From: Uliginosibacterium sp036017065
GTDB taxonomy: Bacteria > Pseudomonadota > Gammaproteobacteria > Burkholderiales > Rhodocyclaceae
Direction of reading: 5' to 3'
Length of the DNA: 64,000 nucleotides
NCBI RefSeq assembly: GCF_036017065.1
Contig: NZ_JAYXHR010000002.1
Coordinates: 930,001-994,000 of the forward strand
The notes under the pieces are model-generated. The model saw only the letters and a list, made by a program, of their open reading frames with translations. It was not told the DNA's origin and did not search any database. Each line of letters opens with the position of its first letter. The first letter of the stretch is position 1. Positions 43,236-51,402 of this stretch are shown in pieces. The translations under genes were made by a program, and so were the position numbers.

Positions 43236-43985
43236 ATGAGCAAGAGACTGGCAGGCAAGGTGGCACTGGTGACGGGCGGGTCGCGCGGGATCGGCGCGGC
43301 CATCGCGCGGCGTCTGGCGCAGGAGGGCGCGCAGGTGGCGATCAGCTACGCCGCCTCGGCGGACAAGGCGCAACTGCTGGCGAGCGAACTGGAGCGCCAC
43401 GGCGTGCGCGCCGCGGCCTACCAGGCCGACCAGGCGGACGCCACGCAGGTGAAGCAACTGGTGGACGGCGTGAAGCGCCGCTTCGGCCGCCTGGACATCC
43501 TGGTGAACAGCGCAGGAGTGTTCGCGATGGGCCCGGTGGGCGAGCCGGTGGCCGACCCGGCTGCGCTGGAGCGCCAGTTCGCCGTCAATGTCGGTGGCGT
43601 GGCGGCGGCCGTGCGCGCTGCTGCGCCGCTGATGGCCGATGGCGGCCGCATCGTCACCATCGGCTCCGGCCTGGCGAGCGCGACACCCTGGGCCGGCATC
43701 GCCGACTATTCCGCCACCAAGGCCGCGGTGGCGGCGTACGGCCGGGGCTGGGCGCGCGACCTGGGGCCGCGCGGCATCACGGTGAACACCATCCAGCCCG
43801 GCCCGGTGGACACCGACATGAACCCGGACAGTGGCGACTTCGCCGAGCTGCAGAAGCGCACCACCGCGCTGGGCCGCTACGGCCGGCCGGAAGAGATCGC
43901 GGCCGCGGTGGCCTTTCTGGCCAGCGACGAGGCCGCCTTCATCACCGGCGCGACGATCGACGTCGATGGCGGCTTCAACGCCTGA
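43236..43985 (+). CDS. SDR-family NAD(P)-dependent oxidoreductase
   Basis: A 249-residue classical short-chain dehydrogenase. The cofactor loop is TGGSRGIGAAIA, the NSAG stretch is ILVNSAGVF, and the catalytic residues are Ser in TIGSGLA and Y-x3-K in YSATKAAV. The C-terminal DVDGGFNA is standard for the 3-oxoacyl-ACP-reductase-like branch. The second strand of the Rossmann fold ends without an acidic residue (ISYAAS), which favours NADPH. The divergent LysR gene is the likely regulator. The substrate is not predictable. Confidence 0.92.
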   Translation: MSKRLAGKVALVTGGSRGIGAAIARRLAQEGAQVAISYAASADKAQLLASELERHGVRAAAYQADQADATQVKQLVDGVKRRFGRLDILVNSAGVFAMGPVGEPVADPAALERQFAVNVGGVAAAVRAAAPLMADGGRIVTIGSGLASATPWAGIADYSATKAAVAAYGRGWARDLGPRGITVNTIQPGPVDTDMNPDSGDFAELQKRTTALGRYGRPEEIAAAVAFLASDEAAFITGATIDVDGGFNA

Positions 43986-44162
43986 GCGGGCAAGCCGCGG
44001 ACCGCTGCAGGAATGCCGGTGGTCTAACTCTTCCGGCAGGTGACGAGGGGGGCGATCCCGGCGCATAGTCGCCGGCGGTTGCCCTGTCAGCCGTACCCGG
44101 ACGGCATGTTCCGCACTGCCGGCCCGGCCCTCCGCCAGATTCACTCCAGTCGGGAGAACGCC

Positions 44163-44594
44163 ATGAAAGCCATGAAGACCCTTTACACCGCCCGTGCGAA
44201 ATCGACCGGTGGCCGCGAAGGCAAGTCCGCCACCGATGACGGCAAGCTGTCGCTGAACCTGTCCGTGCCGAAGGGGCTGGGCGGTGACGACGGCCCGGGC
44301 ACCAACCCGGAGCAGTTGTTCGCCTGTGGCTATTCGGCCTGCTTCCTCGGTGCCCTGCGCTTCGTGGCCGGCAAGGCCGGCGTGGCGGTGCCGCCGGAGG
44401 CCAGCGTCGCCGCGGCGGTGAGCATCGGCGCGCGCGACGACGGCAGCGGCTTCAGCATCGAGGCGGCGCTGACCATCACCGTGCCGGGCGTGGAGCGCGC
44501 CACGGTGGAGAAGCTGGTGGAGCAGGCGCACATCGTGTGCCCGTACTCGGATGCCACGCGCGGCAACATCAAGGTGACGCTGACGGTGGCCTGA
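44163..44594 (+). CDS. ohr: Organic hydroperoxide resistance protein Ohr
   Basis: A 143-residue OsmC/Ohr-fold peroxidase that reduces organic hydroperoxides by a dithiol mechanism. The reactive Cys is in FACGYSACF and the resolving Cys in HIVCPYSDATRGN; the TGGREG and NPEQLF motifs mark Ohr rather than OsmC. GGGAGA precedes ATG 44163. No ohrR gene is adjacent in the window. Confidence 0.92.
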   Translation: MKAMKTLYTARAKSTGGREGKSATDDGKLSLNLSVPKGLGGDDGPGTNPEQLFACGYSACFLGALRFVAGKAGVAVPPEASVAAAVSIGARDDGSGFSIEAALTITVPGVERATVEKLVEQAHIVCPYSDATRGNIKVTLTVA

Positions 44595-44703
44595 CGCCGT
44601 CGGAGGGTTGATCGGGGCGATCGTCAAAACCGATCGGTGGATGCGGTAGGCTCGCGCCATCCCTGCCTGATCCCTGCCCAACCGCCGCTCACGCCCCGCT
44701 GCC

Positions 44704-45687
44704 ATGGATGCCCTGATCCGCCTCTTCGACCAGCACGGCCCGCTGCTCGTCTTCCTCAACGTCTTCGTCGAGCAGCTGGGCGCGCCGGTGCCGGCCGTGC
44801 CGACGCTGATGGTGGCCGGTGCGCTGTCGGTGGACGGGCGGGTCGCCTGGCAGTCGGTGCTGATCCTCGCGGTGCTGGGTTCCAGCCTCGCCAACTTCGG
44901 CTGGTACCTTGCCGGCAAGCGTTACGGCACCCGCGTGCTGGGCGTGATGTGCCGCATCAGCCTGTCGCCGGATGCCTGCGTGCGCCGCACCTCCAACGCC
45001 TTCACCAGGTGGGGCGTCATGGCGCTGCTGGTCGCCCGCTTCGTGCCGGGCCTGTCCGCGATCTCCTCGCCGATGGCGGGCGCGCTGGGTTTCAAGGCGG
45101 GACGCTTCATCTTCTTCGACACCCTGGGCACCACGCTGTGGGCCGGCAGTGCCATTGCCGCCGGCGCGCTGCTGCACCGGCAGGTGGACGCGGTCATCAC
45201 CGCGCTGTCGGACATCGGCGGCTGGGCGCTGATCATCCTGCTGGCGGTATTCGTGCTGTACATCGCCTATCGCTGGATCGAGCGCCAGCGGCTGCTGCGC
45301 TTCGTGCGCGCGCACCGCATCGGGGTGGAGGAACTGCATGACATGGTGGAGCAGGGCCATGCGCCGGTGATCGTCGACGTGCGCTCCGCCGCCACGCGGG
45401 CGGGTGACGCCCGCCGCATTCCCGGCGCGCTGGAGGCCGAGCTGGACGAGGTGCAGACCCTGCTGGCGCACGTGCCGCCGGATCGCGACATCGTGTTCTA
45501 CTGCAACTGCCCCAACGAGGCCTCCGCCGCGAATGCCGCATTGCGCCTGCAGCGCATGGGCTACACGCGGGTGCGCCCGCTGCTGGGCGGGCTGGATGCC
45601 TGGGACCTGCTCGTGGAGCGGCGCCGTGCGCCGCGGCGGGCGGACGACCTGGCAGGCCCGGCGGCGACGCTCACCCCGGAGGGCTGA
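44704..45687 (+). CDS. DedA-family membrane protein fused to a rhodanese domain
   Basis: A 327-residue protein. Residues 1-205 form a DedA/SNARE-associated module (EQLGAPVPAVPTLMVAGAL with the re-entrant-helix Glu/Pro residues, and ARFVPGLSAISSPMAGALGFKAGRFIFFDTLG). A membrane helix (ALIILLAVFVLYIAYRWI) leads to a cytoplasmic rhodanese domain (about 215-310: VIVDVRSAATR, active-site loop YCNCPNEASAANAALRL). DedA proteins act in undecaprenyl-phosphate or phosphatidylethanolamine flipping; the rhodanese part could handle sulfur or act as a redox sensor. The fusion recurs in proteobacteria to my knowledge. Confidence 0.9.
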   Translation: MDALIRLFDQHGPLLVFLNVFVEQLGAPVPAVPTLMVAGALSVDGRVAWQSVLILAVLGSSLANFGWYLAGKRYGTRVLGVMCRISLSPDACVRRTSNAFTRWGVMALLVARFVPGLSAISSPMAGALGFKAGRFIFFDTLGTTLWAGSAIAAGALLHRQVDAVITALSDIGGWALIILLAVFVLYIAYRWIERQRLLRFVRAHRIGVEELHDMVEQGHAPVIVDVRSAATRAGDARRIPGALEAELDEVQTLLAHVPPDRDIVFYCNCPNEASAANAALRLQRMGYTRVRPLLGGLDAWDLLVERRRAPRRADDLAGPAATLTPEG

Positions 45688-45728
45688 GCCCCGTCGCCGG
45701 TGAGCCGCCTGGTGCGGGTCGGGCGTGC

Positions 45729-45989
45729 CTAGTGCGGGCCGGGCGTGTACAGGTCGGTATCGCCGCCGGCATTCGGCGTGCTGCCACCCGCCGGTTCAGC
45801 CTCGCTGGCTTCTTCCTGCAGGGTCTTCAGCATGTCCCAGGCGAACTCAACGCTCGCCCCCGCGCTGATCAGGCGACCGCCGCTGGCCTGGCCGGCCATC
45901 ACGTTGTCCATCTCGTCGACGTAAGCCTGGACGGCGATCTTCCACAGGTCGTACTGCTGGCGCAGGCGCGCATTGTGCTGTTCGTTCAT
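45729..45989 (-). CDS. Conserved hypothetical protein
   Basis: An 86-residue soluble protein: a helical N-terminal half (NARLRQQYDLWKIAVQAYVDEMDNVMAG), the segment GRLISAGASVEFAWDMLKTLQEEA and an acidic, disordered tail. GGGAG a few bases before ATG 45989 fixes the start. It stands alone on this strand. I do not recognise a family. Confidence 0.6.
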   Translation of the reverse strand: MNEQHNARLRQQYDLWKIAVQAYVDEMDNVMAGQASGGRLISAGASVEFAWDMLKTLQEEASEAEPAGGSTPNAGGDTDLYTPGPH

Positions 45990-46230
45990 GGTGTGTCTCC
46001 CGGATGAGATGGCCCGCTTCACGCTAAGGCGCTGGCGATGCGCCGCCTAGCCCCGGGTGGCGGAAAGCGGCGTGGGATTCTGCCTACGCCTGCCGGGGCG
46101 GTTTTTCAGTAAGCTCACGCCTTGTGCCGCCGAGGCAGGGCGGCGAGCACGACGGCCGGTGTGAGCATCCGCCGTTCCCCATCCCCCACCTACCCCTGCC
46201 GCGATCCCCAAGCCCGGAGAACCGAAGTCC

Positions 46231-46482
46231 ATGAAGACCCTGACCGTCCGCATCACCGCCGAGCTGCAGATTCCCGATGACTGGGAGCTGGTCGAGCACG
46301 CCTCCGGCATGACCGTGCTGAAGATCGGCGATCAGTTCGTCGACTTCGACATCACGCCGCTGGCCACCACGCAGGACGACCCGGACGCCGAGTGGAGCGA
46401 CGACGACCAGGGCCTGGTGGGCGAAGTGCTGGACTGCGTGACCGGCCTGGATGCCGACCTGGATCTCGCGTATCACCAGTAA
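46231..46482 (+). CDS. Small acidic conserved hypothetical protein
   Basis: An 83-residue protein starting MKTLTVRITAELQIPDDWEL and very acidic towards its C-terminus (DDPDAEWSDDDQGLVGEVLD). It has no membrane segment or recognised domain. GGAGA lies about 10 bases upstream of the ATG. The open frame has good coding character and is isolated from neighbours. Confidence 0.6.
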   Translation: MKTLTVRITAELQIPDDWELVEHASGMTVLKIGDQFVDFDITPLATTQDDPDAEWSDDDQGLVGEVLDCVTGLDADLDLAYHQ

Positions 46483-46528
46483 TCACCACCCGTAAGCCAC
46501 CGGGGGCGCATCCACTCGCCCCGCTTCC

Positions 46529-47548
46529 ATGGATTCCGTTTCCCAGTTCGCGCTAGGCGCGGCCGTCGGCGTCGCCACCATGGGGCGCCGCACCGCGCCG
46601 TGGAAGGCCGCGCTCGTCGGTGCGGTGTGCGGCACCCTGCCGGACCTCGATGCCTTCATCGATCACGGCGACCCGGTCAGCAACATGACGCTGCACCGGA
46701 CCGAGAGCCACGCGCTGTTCTACCTCACCCTCCTGGCCCCCGCGCTGGCGTGGCTGGCCGACCGCGTGTGGCGCGGCCCGGCCGGTGAATCCCTGTTCCG
46801 CCGCTGGTGGCTGGCGGTGTGGCTGGCGCTGATCACCCATCCGCTGCTGGACCTGATGACGGTGTACGGCACCCAGCTCGGCCTGCCGTTCACCGACCAT
46901 CCGTACGCGGTGGGCAGCATGTTCATCATCGACCCGCTGTACACGCTGCCGCTGCTGGTGGGCCTCGTCGCGGTGCTGTCCTGGCGCGACGCGCGCGGCC
47001 TGCGCTGGAACGCGGCCGGTCTCGCGCTCAGCACCCTGTACCTCGCGTGGAGCGCGCTCGCCCAGCATCACGTGCGCGGCGTGGCGGAGGAATCCCTGCG
47101 CGCGCAGGGGCTGGACGCCGGCCATGTGCTGGTGACGCCCACCGCCTTCAACACCGTGCTGTGGCGGGTGGTGGCCATGGGCGGCGACACCTATCGCGAA
47201 GGCTTCTATTCCCTGCTCGACGGCGGGCGGGCCATCCGCTTCGACAGCTTCCCGCAACACGACGCGCTGCGCGCCAGCCTGGCCGACAGCCCCTACCTGC
47301 GCCGCGTGGTGTGGTTCAGCCACGGCTTCTACGCCATGCGTGAAGACGACGGCCGCGTGCTGGTGAGCGACCTGCGGATGGGGCAGGAACCGCATTACAG
47401 CTTTAACTTCGTGGTGGCACAGCGGCAGGGCGACAACCTGCAGCCGGTGACGCCCGAATGGATCAGCCGCCGACCCGACATCCGTAGCGGGCTGGCGTGG
47501 ATCTGGCAGCGGGCGCGCGGTGACGCCGTGCCACCGCCCCGGCAATGA
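46529..47548 (+). CDS. YdjM/YbcI-type membrane-bound metal-dependent hydrolase
   Basis: A 339-residue inner-membrane protein of the PF04307 type. The N-terminal part has the putative metal-site residues in GTLPDLDAFIDHGDPVSNMTLHRTESHALFY (Asp and His cluster) and again in LALITHPLLDLMTVYG. About four to five membrane helices are visible (for example LFRRWWLAVWLALITHPLLDLM, LYTLPLLVGLVAVLSW). A soluble C-terminal domain (about 180-339) follows. The E. coli relative YdjM is a LexA-regulated gene of unknown substrate. No SOS box was recognised here. Confidence 0.82.
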   Translation: MDSVSQFALGAAVGVATMGRRTAPWKAALVGAVCGTLPDLDAFIDHGDPVSNMTLHRTESHALFYLTLLAPALAWLADRVWRGPAGESLFRRWWLAVWLALITHPLLDLMTVYGTQLGLPFTDHPYAVGSMFIIDPLYTLPLLVGLVAVLSWRDARGLRWNAAGLALSTLYLAWSALAQHHVRGVAEESLRAQGLDAGHVLVTPTAFNTVLWRVVAMGGDTYREGFYSLLDGGRAIRFDSFPQHDALRASLADSPYLRRVVWFSHGFYAMREDDGRVLVSDLRMGQEPHYSFNFVVAQRQGDNLQPVTPEWISRRPDIRSGLAWIWQRARGDAVPPPRQ

Positions 47549-47667
47549 AGGCGGGGCCGCACACAAGAAGAACCACAAGCAAGAACAACAAGAACAGCGC
47601 CACAAGAAATGATGCGACAGAGACAACTACAACTTCCTCTACCACATCGCAGAACAGGCAACCCACG
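47549..47667 (+). other. A/C-rich, G-poor leader with AAN repeats
   Basis: The stretch before the lipoprotein gene is unlike the rest of the window: runs such as AAGAACAACAAGAAC (about 47581-47595) and ACAAGAAGAACC, with very little G or secondary structure. It could act as an Hfq/Crc-type AAN-repeat site or a Rho-loading sequence. The open frame through it (from 47545) is low complexity and unlikely to be coding. Confidence 0.45.
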
Positions 47668-48246
47668 ATGCACAGAACCTTCACCGGGGCAGACACCGAC
47701 GCCCGCTTCCCCCGTATCACGCCCGATTCCACGCATGACTCCACCCGCTGCGCCCGACCCTGGCGCAGTGCGCTGCTGGTCGCCGCCATCGCCGTGCTGG
47801 CGGCCTGCGACAGGCCCGCACCCAGCGCCCCCACGCTGACGGCCGAGGGCTTCGAGAAAGCCCGTTTCGGTGCCAGCGCCACCGAGGTGGCCGCCGCACT
47901 GGGCGAGGCGCTGCCGGCAAACGCGGCGACGGCCGCCTGCACGCAGGTCCGCTTCAAGGCCTACCCCGGCCTGCTGTTCATGGTGGAGAAGGGCCGCATC
48001 ACCCGCGCCGACGCCGATGCCGGCGTGAAGAACAGCGCTGCCGTGGACCACGGCATGCTGCAGGCCGACGTGATCACCAAGCACCCGCGCATCGAGGTCT
48101 GGCCGCACAAGTACGACGAGAAGGCGCATGTGCTGGTGCTCGCCGAAGAGCACGGCGTGTTCGTCTTCGAAGAGAAGGAAGGCCGCATCAGCGCCGTGCG
48201 CGCGGGCGTGCGTCCGGCGGTGGAATACGTCGAGGGGTGCTCCTGA
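47668..48246 (+). CDS. Putative lipoprotein
   Basis: A 192-residue exported protein. After a polar lead of about 27 residues comes a hydrophobic segment and lipobox (SALLVAAIAVLAAC), predicting a lipidated Cys. The mature part shows a SmpA/OmlA-like beginning (FEKARFGASATEVAAALGEAL) with a later Cys (AACTQVRFKAYPGLLFMVEKGRITRADAD). It ends one base before the ATG of the next gene. The function is unknown; the alternative longer start at 47545 is rejected because of low-complexity codons. Confidence 0.65.
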   Translation: MHRTFTGADTDARFPRITPDSTHDSTRCARPWRSALLVAAIAVLAACDRPAPSAPTLTAEGFEKARFGASATEVAAALGEALPANAATAACTQVRFKAYPGLLFMVEKGRITRADADAGVKNSAAVDHGMLQADVITKHPRIEVWPHKYDEKAHVLVLAEEHGVFVFEEKEGRISAVRAGVRPAVEYVEGCS

Positions 48247-48247
48247 C

Positions 48248-48748
48248 ATGCGTTTCGACGGGCAGGGCCGCCGCTTCGCGCTGGCCTGCATCGCAGCGGC
48301 CGGCTTCGTCGCCCTCACGACGCCGGACCTGCCCGCAACCGTGGCCACCCACTTCCGCATGGACGGCACGCCCGACGGCTACCTGTCGCGGCGCGCCTAC
48401 GCCATCGGCGCCCTGCTGCTGGTGGCGCTGTTGCCGGCCCTGCTGGCCGTGCTGGCGGGCCTGCTCGGCCGCCTGCCCGACGCGCTGATCAACCTGCCGC
48501 ACCGGCAACACTGGCTGCACCCGGAGCGCCGCGAAGCGTCCATCGGCTTCCTGGCCGGCCTGTGCCGCTACTTCGCCGCGACGCTGCTGCTCTTCCTGTG
48601 CTTCGTGCATGGGCTTATCGTGATGGCGCACCGGCAACAGCCGCCCCTGCTGGACACGGGCAGCCTGCTCATCGCCGCCGGCGTGCTGCTGCTGGCGATC
48701 GCCGCCGGTGTCATGCTCATGCTGAGGCGCTTCCGGCATCCGGCCTGA
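48248..48748 (+). CDS. DUF1648-containing membrane protein
   Basis: A 166-residue protein with four membrane segments. The N-terminal ATVATHFRMDGTPDGYLSRR is the DUF1648 signature found in SdpI-like proteins and archaeal/bacterial membrane proteins, in which a periplasmic loop HF-x-x-x-G-x-P follows the first helix. SDR or peptidase domains are absent. It is immediately downstream of the lipoprotein gene and likely co-transcribed. Function unknown. Confidence 0.78.
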   Translation: MRFDGQGRRFALACIAAAGFVALTTPDLPATVATHFRMDGTPDGYLSRRAYAIGALLLVALLPALLAVLAGLLGRLPDALINLPHRQHWLHPERREASIGFLAGLCRYFAATLLLFLCFVHGLIVMAHRQQPPLLDTGSLLIAAGVLLLAIAAGVMLMLRRFRHPA

Positions 48749-48780
48749 GGCCCGCCCCGCCAACCCAGGAGGTCCGCGCC

Positions 48781-49170
48781 ATGAAGATCACCACGTTCCT
48801 GATGTTCCAGGGGCAGGCGGAAGCCGCCATGGTGTTCTACCTGTCGCTGTTCGAGCGCTCGCGCATCGCCTCCATCCGTCGTTACGGCCCCGGCGAGGCC
48901 GGCAAGGAAGGCAGCGTGCAGGTCGCCATCTTCGAGCTGAACGGCGAGCCGCTGATGTGCATCGACAGCCCGGTCGCCCAGCCCTTCACCTTCACGCCGG
49001 CCATCTCGCTGTTCGTGTCCTGCGACGACGAAGGCGAGGTCGACCGCCTGTTCGCCGCGCTGGCCGAAGGCGGCCAGATCAAGATGCCGCTGCAGGAATA
49101 CCCCTTCGCCCGCCGTTTCGCCTGGGTGCAGGACAGGTTCGGCGTGTCCTGGCAACTCAACCTGCGCTGA
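48781..49170 (+). CDS. VOC family protein (PhnB-like)
   Basis: A 129-residue protein of the vicinal-oxygen-chelate fold, 3-demethylubiquinone-methyltransferase-like branch (KITTFLMFQGQAEAAMVFYLSLF, GSVQVAIFELNGEPLMCIDS, FTPAISLFVSCDDEGEVDRLFAAL, RFAWVQDRFGVSWQLNL). AGGAGG (48767-48772) with an 8-base spacer gives a strong start. The metal-binding and catalytic role of this branch is unclear; glyoxalase activity is not implied. Confidence 0.88.
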   Translation: MKITTFLMFQGQAEAAMVFYLSLFERSRIASIRRYGPGEAGKEGSVQVAIFELNGEPLMCIDSPVAQPFTFTPAISLFVSCDDEGEVDRLFAALAEGGQIKMPLQEYPFARRFAWVQDRFGVSWQLNLR

Positions 49171-49335
49171 CCGCGTCGGCGCCGCCAGCAGCCAGCGTGC
49201 CCGGCCAACGTGATAAGGTTGGCCGCAGGTTTTTGTGAAACCTTAGTAAGCCAACTTAGCAAGCCAACATCGGGGCCTGGGACAACGACGTCCGCCACGC
49301 GGTTGATCGTTCGTCATATTCGTTCCGGGGGCTAC

Positions 49336-50028
49336 ATGGCAGTCATTCATCTGGTGGGTGGTGAAAAGGGTGGGGTCGGCAAATCGGTCGTGGCGCGCCT
49401 GCTGGCGCAGTACATGATCGACCACGAGATCCCGTTCATCGGCTTCGACACCGACCGTTCGCACGGCTCGCTGCTGCGCTACTACAGCGACTACGCGTCG
49501 CCCACGGTGATCGACAGCTACGAGAGCCTGGACACCATCATCGAGGCCGCCACCGAGCATCCCGAGCATCGCATCCTGGTGGACCTGGCGGCGCAGACGC
49601 ACCACCCGCTGGCGAAATGGATGGAAGAATCCGGCGTGCTGGAGCTGGCGGCGGAACTCGGCATCCCCGTCATCTACTGGAACGTGATGGACTCCGGCAA
49701 GGACTCCGTCGACCTGCTGAACCGCCTGCTGGACCAGTTCGGCACGCGCATCCACTACGTCATCGTGCAGAACCAGCTGCGCGACGACGACTTCTCCATC
49801 CTCGAGGAGTCCGGCGCCAAGGCCCGTGCCGAGGCCGTCAGCGCACGCAGCTTCACGCTCAAGCGCCTGCACCCGCCGATCATGACCAAGATCGACCGCA
49901 ACAGTCACAGCTTCTGGGCGGCCCGCCACAAGGCTGCGGACCCCGGCGGCCTGGGCCTGCTCGAACGGCAGCGCCTCAAGGTATGGCTGGCCCACGCCTA
50001 CGAAGAGCTGGGCAAGATGCCGGTGTGA
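49336..50028 (+). CDS. Orphan ParA/MinD-like P-loop ATPase
   Basis: A 230-residue protein with the deviant Walker A of ParA/MinD/Mrp ATPases (GGEKGGVGKSVVARLLAQY, both Lys present), a switch-like FIGFDTDRSHGSLLRYY and a Walker B region ILVDLAAQTHHPLAKW. There is no ParB gene, nickase or plasmid gene nearby. The middle (VIYWNVMDSGKDSVDLLNRLLDQFG) resembles stand-alone MobD/StbB-like ATPases sometimes found near mobile DNA. ATG 49336 follows GGGGG. The cargo or partner is unknown. Confidence 0.8.
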   Translation: MAVIHLVGGEKGGVGKSVVARLLAQYMIDHEIPFIGFDTDRSHGSLLRYYSDYASPTVIDSYESLDTIIEAATEHPEHRILVDLAAQTHHPLAKWMEESGVLELAAELGIPVIYWNVMDSGKDSVDLLNRLLDQFGTRIHYVIVQNQLRDDDFSILEESGAKARAEAVSARSFTLKRLHPPIMTKIDRNSHSFWAARHKAADPGGLGLLERQRLKVWLAHAYEELGKMPV

Positions 50029-50097
50029 GCCTGTGCCGCACCGGGGCGGACCCGGGGCGCGCCGGCCCTGTCCTGCGGTGCTAGCATCGCCCCCCTC

Positions 50098-51168
50098 ATG
50101 TCGCTCACCCGCATCGAATACCTCCGCCAGCGCCTGCGCGCACTCGGGGCCAAGCCGGCCCATGAGCAGCGCGTGCTGCGCGCCTGGGTGCAGGGCCACG
50201 CCCTGGACCACGGACCGCGCGCGGCGGAACACTCCCTGCCACTGGCCCTGCGCAACGCCCTGCCGGCCTTGAGCGCGGAGCTGGACGGCCTGGTGCGCCT
50301 GCGCTCCGAGCACCCCGGCGAGGACGGCTCCGCCCGCCTGCTGGTGGAACTGGGCGACGGCCAGACGGTGGAGAGCGTGCAGTTGCTGCGCGATGGCCTG
50401 TGCGTGTCTTCGCAGGTCGGCTGCGCGGTCGGCTGCGTGTTCTGCATGACCGGCCGTGACGGCCTGCTGCGCCAGGTCGGCAGTGCGGAGATCATCGCGC
50501 AGGTGGTGCTGGCGCGTCGACGCCGACCGGTGAAGAAGGTGGTGTTCATGGGCATGGGCGAACCCGCCCACAACCTCGACAACGTGATGGAAGCCATCGA
50601 GCTGCTGGGCCTCTACGGCAACATCGGCCACAAGAACCTGGTGTTCTCGACGGTGGGCGACCCGCGCGTGTTCGAGCGCCTCCCGCGCGGCCCGGTGAAG
50701 CCGGCGCTGGCCCTGTCGCTGCACACCACGGACGCTGCGCTGCGCGAGAAGCTGCTGCCGCGCGCACCGCGCATCACCCCCGACGAACTGGTCGAACTCG
50801 GCGAGCGCTACGCGCGCGACACCGGCTATCCCATCCAGTACCAGTGGACGCTGCTGGAAGGCATCAACGACAGCGAGGCGGAAATCGACGGCATCGTTCG
50901 GCTGCTGGCCGGCAAGTACGCCATCATGAACATGATTCCGTACAACACGAACGAAGGCCTCGACTTCAAGCGCCCGGACGCGGAGCGCGCGGCGGAAATC
51001 GCCCGCAGCCTGCACCGCCGCGGCGTGCTCACCAAGCTGCGCAACTCCGCCGGGCAGGACGTGGAAGGCGGCTGCGGGCAGTTGCGTGCCCGCCATGATC
51101 CGTCCGTGGTGAAGCTTGTGCCGCGCACGCGGCGCGCGGCAGCGTCGCCGCTGGCCGGCAGCCAGTGA
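50098..51168 (+). CDS. RlmN/Cfr-family radical SAM RNA methyltransferase
   Basis: A 356-residue enzyme of the dual-specificity A2503/A37 methyltransferase family. The cluster motif is C109-xxx-C113-xx-C116 (CAVGCVFCMTG), the SAM region GMGEPAHNLDNVMEAIELL, and the methyl-carrying Cys about 326 in DVEGGCGQLR. The latter motif differs from the usual DIDAACGQL of housekeeping RlmN, so this may be a second, divergent copy. The N-terminal helical domain of RlmN is short. No ndk-rlmN-pilF context is present, which also argues against the housekeeping gene. Its RNA target is undetermined. Confidence 0.85.
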   Translation: MSLTRIEYLRQRLRALGAKPAHEQRVLRAWVQGHALDHGPRAAEHSLPLALRNALPALSAELDGLVRLRSEHPGEDGSARLLVELGDGQTVESVQLLRDGLCVSSQVGCAVGCVFCMTGRDGLLRQVGSAEIIAQVVLARRRRPVKKVVFMGMGEPAHNLDNVMEAIELLGLYGNIGHKNLVFSTVGDPRVFERLPRGPVKPALALSLHTTDAALREKLLPRAPRITPDELVELGERYARDTGYPIQYQWTLLEGINDSEAEIDGIVRLLAGKYAIMNMIPYNTNEGLDFKRPDAERAAEIARSLHRRGVLTKLRNSAGQDVEGGCGQLRARHDPSVVKLVPRTRRAAASPLAGSQ

Positions 51169-51180
51169 AAACGGGACGGC

Positions 51181-51390
51181 TCAGTACCAGAGGCCGCCCC
51201 ACACGGCGCCGATCACCGCCGCCAGCACGCGATTGAAGATGCCGAAGGACTTCACCCCGCCCCGGTAGCGGTAATAGATGTCGCCGAAGATGACGAGGCA
51301 GACCGCGAACGGCGTCAGCAGCAGGAAGCTCAGCCAGAAGAACCACTGCCGCCGGTGCGTCGGCACATCGGCGTAGTCGCGATACTCCAT
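51181..51390 (-). CDS. Small two-helix membrane protein
   Basis: A 69-residue protein with two hydrophobic segments (QWFFWLSFLLLTPFAVCLVIFGDIYYRY and NRVLAAVIGAVWGGLWY). The cytoplasmic N-terminus reads MEYRDYADVPTHRR. Short proteins of this form are frequent in Xanthomonadales genomes with no assigned function. It sits 12 bases upstream of nothing obvious and follows the next gene on the same strand closely (12 bases), so the two may be one transcript. Confidence 0.65.
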   Translation of the reverse strand: MEYRDYADVPTHRRQWFFWLSFLLLTPFAVCLVIFGDIYYRYRGGVKSFGIFNRVLAAVIGAVWGGLWY

Positions 51391-51402
51391 CTGGCGGTAC
51401 GT

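Noticed and set aside
44605..44630. TTGATCGGGGCGATCGTCAA considered as an FNR box
   Set aside because: The half-sites TTGAT and GTCAA are 10 bases apart rather than 4, so it does not fit the FNR spacing.
42132..44918. Open minus-strand frame continuing upstream of the LysR HTH through the SDR gene
   Set aside because: The LysR family begins at MDQLQAI (43031) with a good ribosome site; the rest is antisense to the SDR and Ohr genes.
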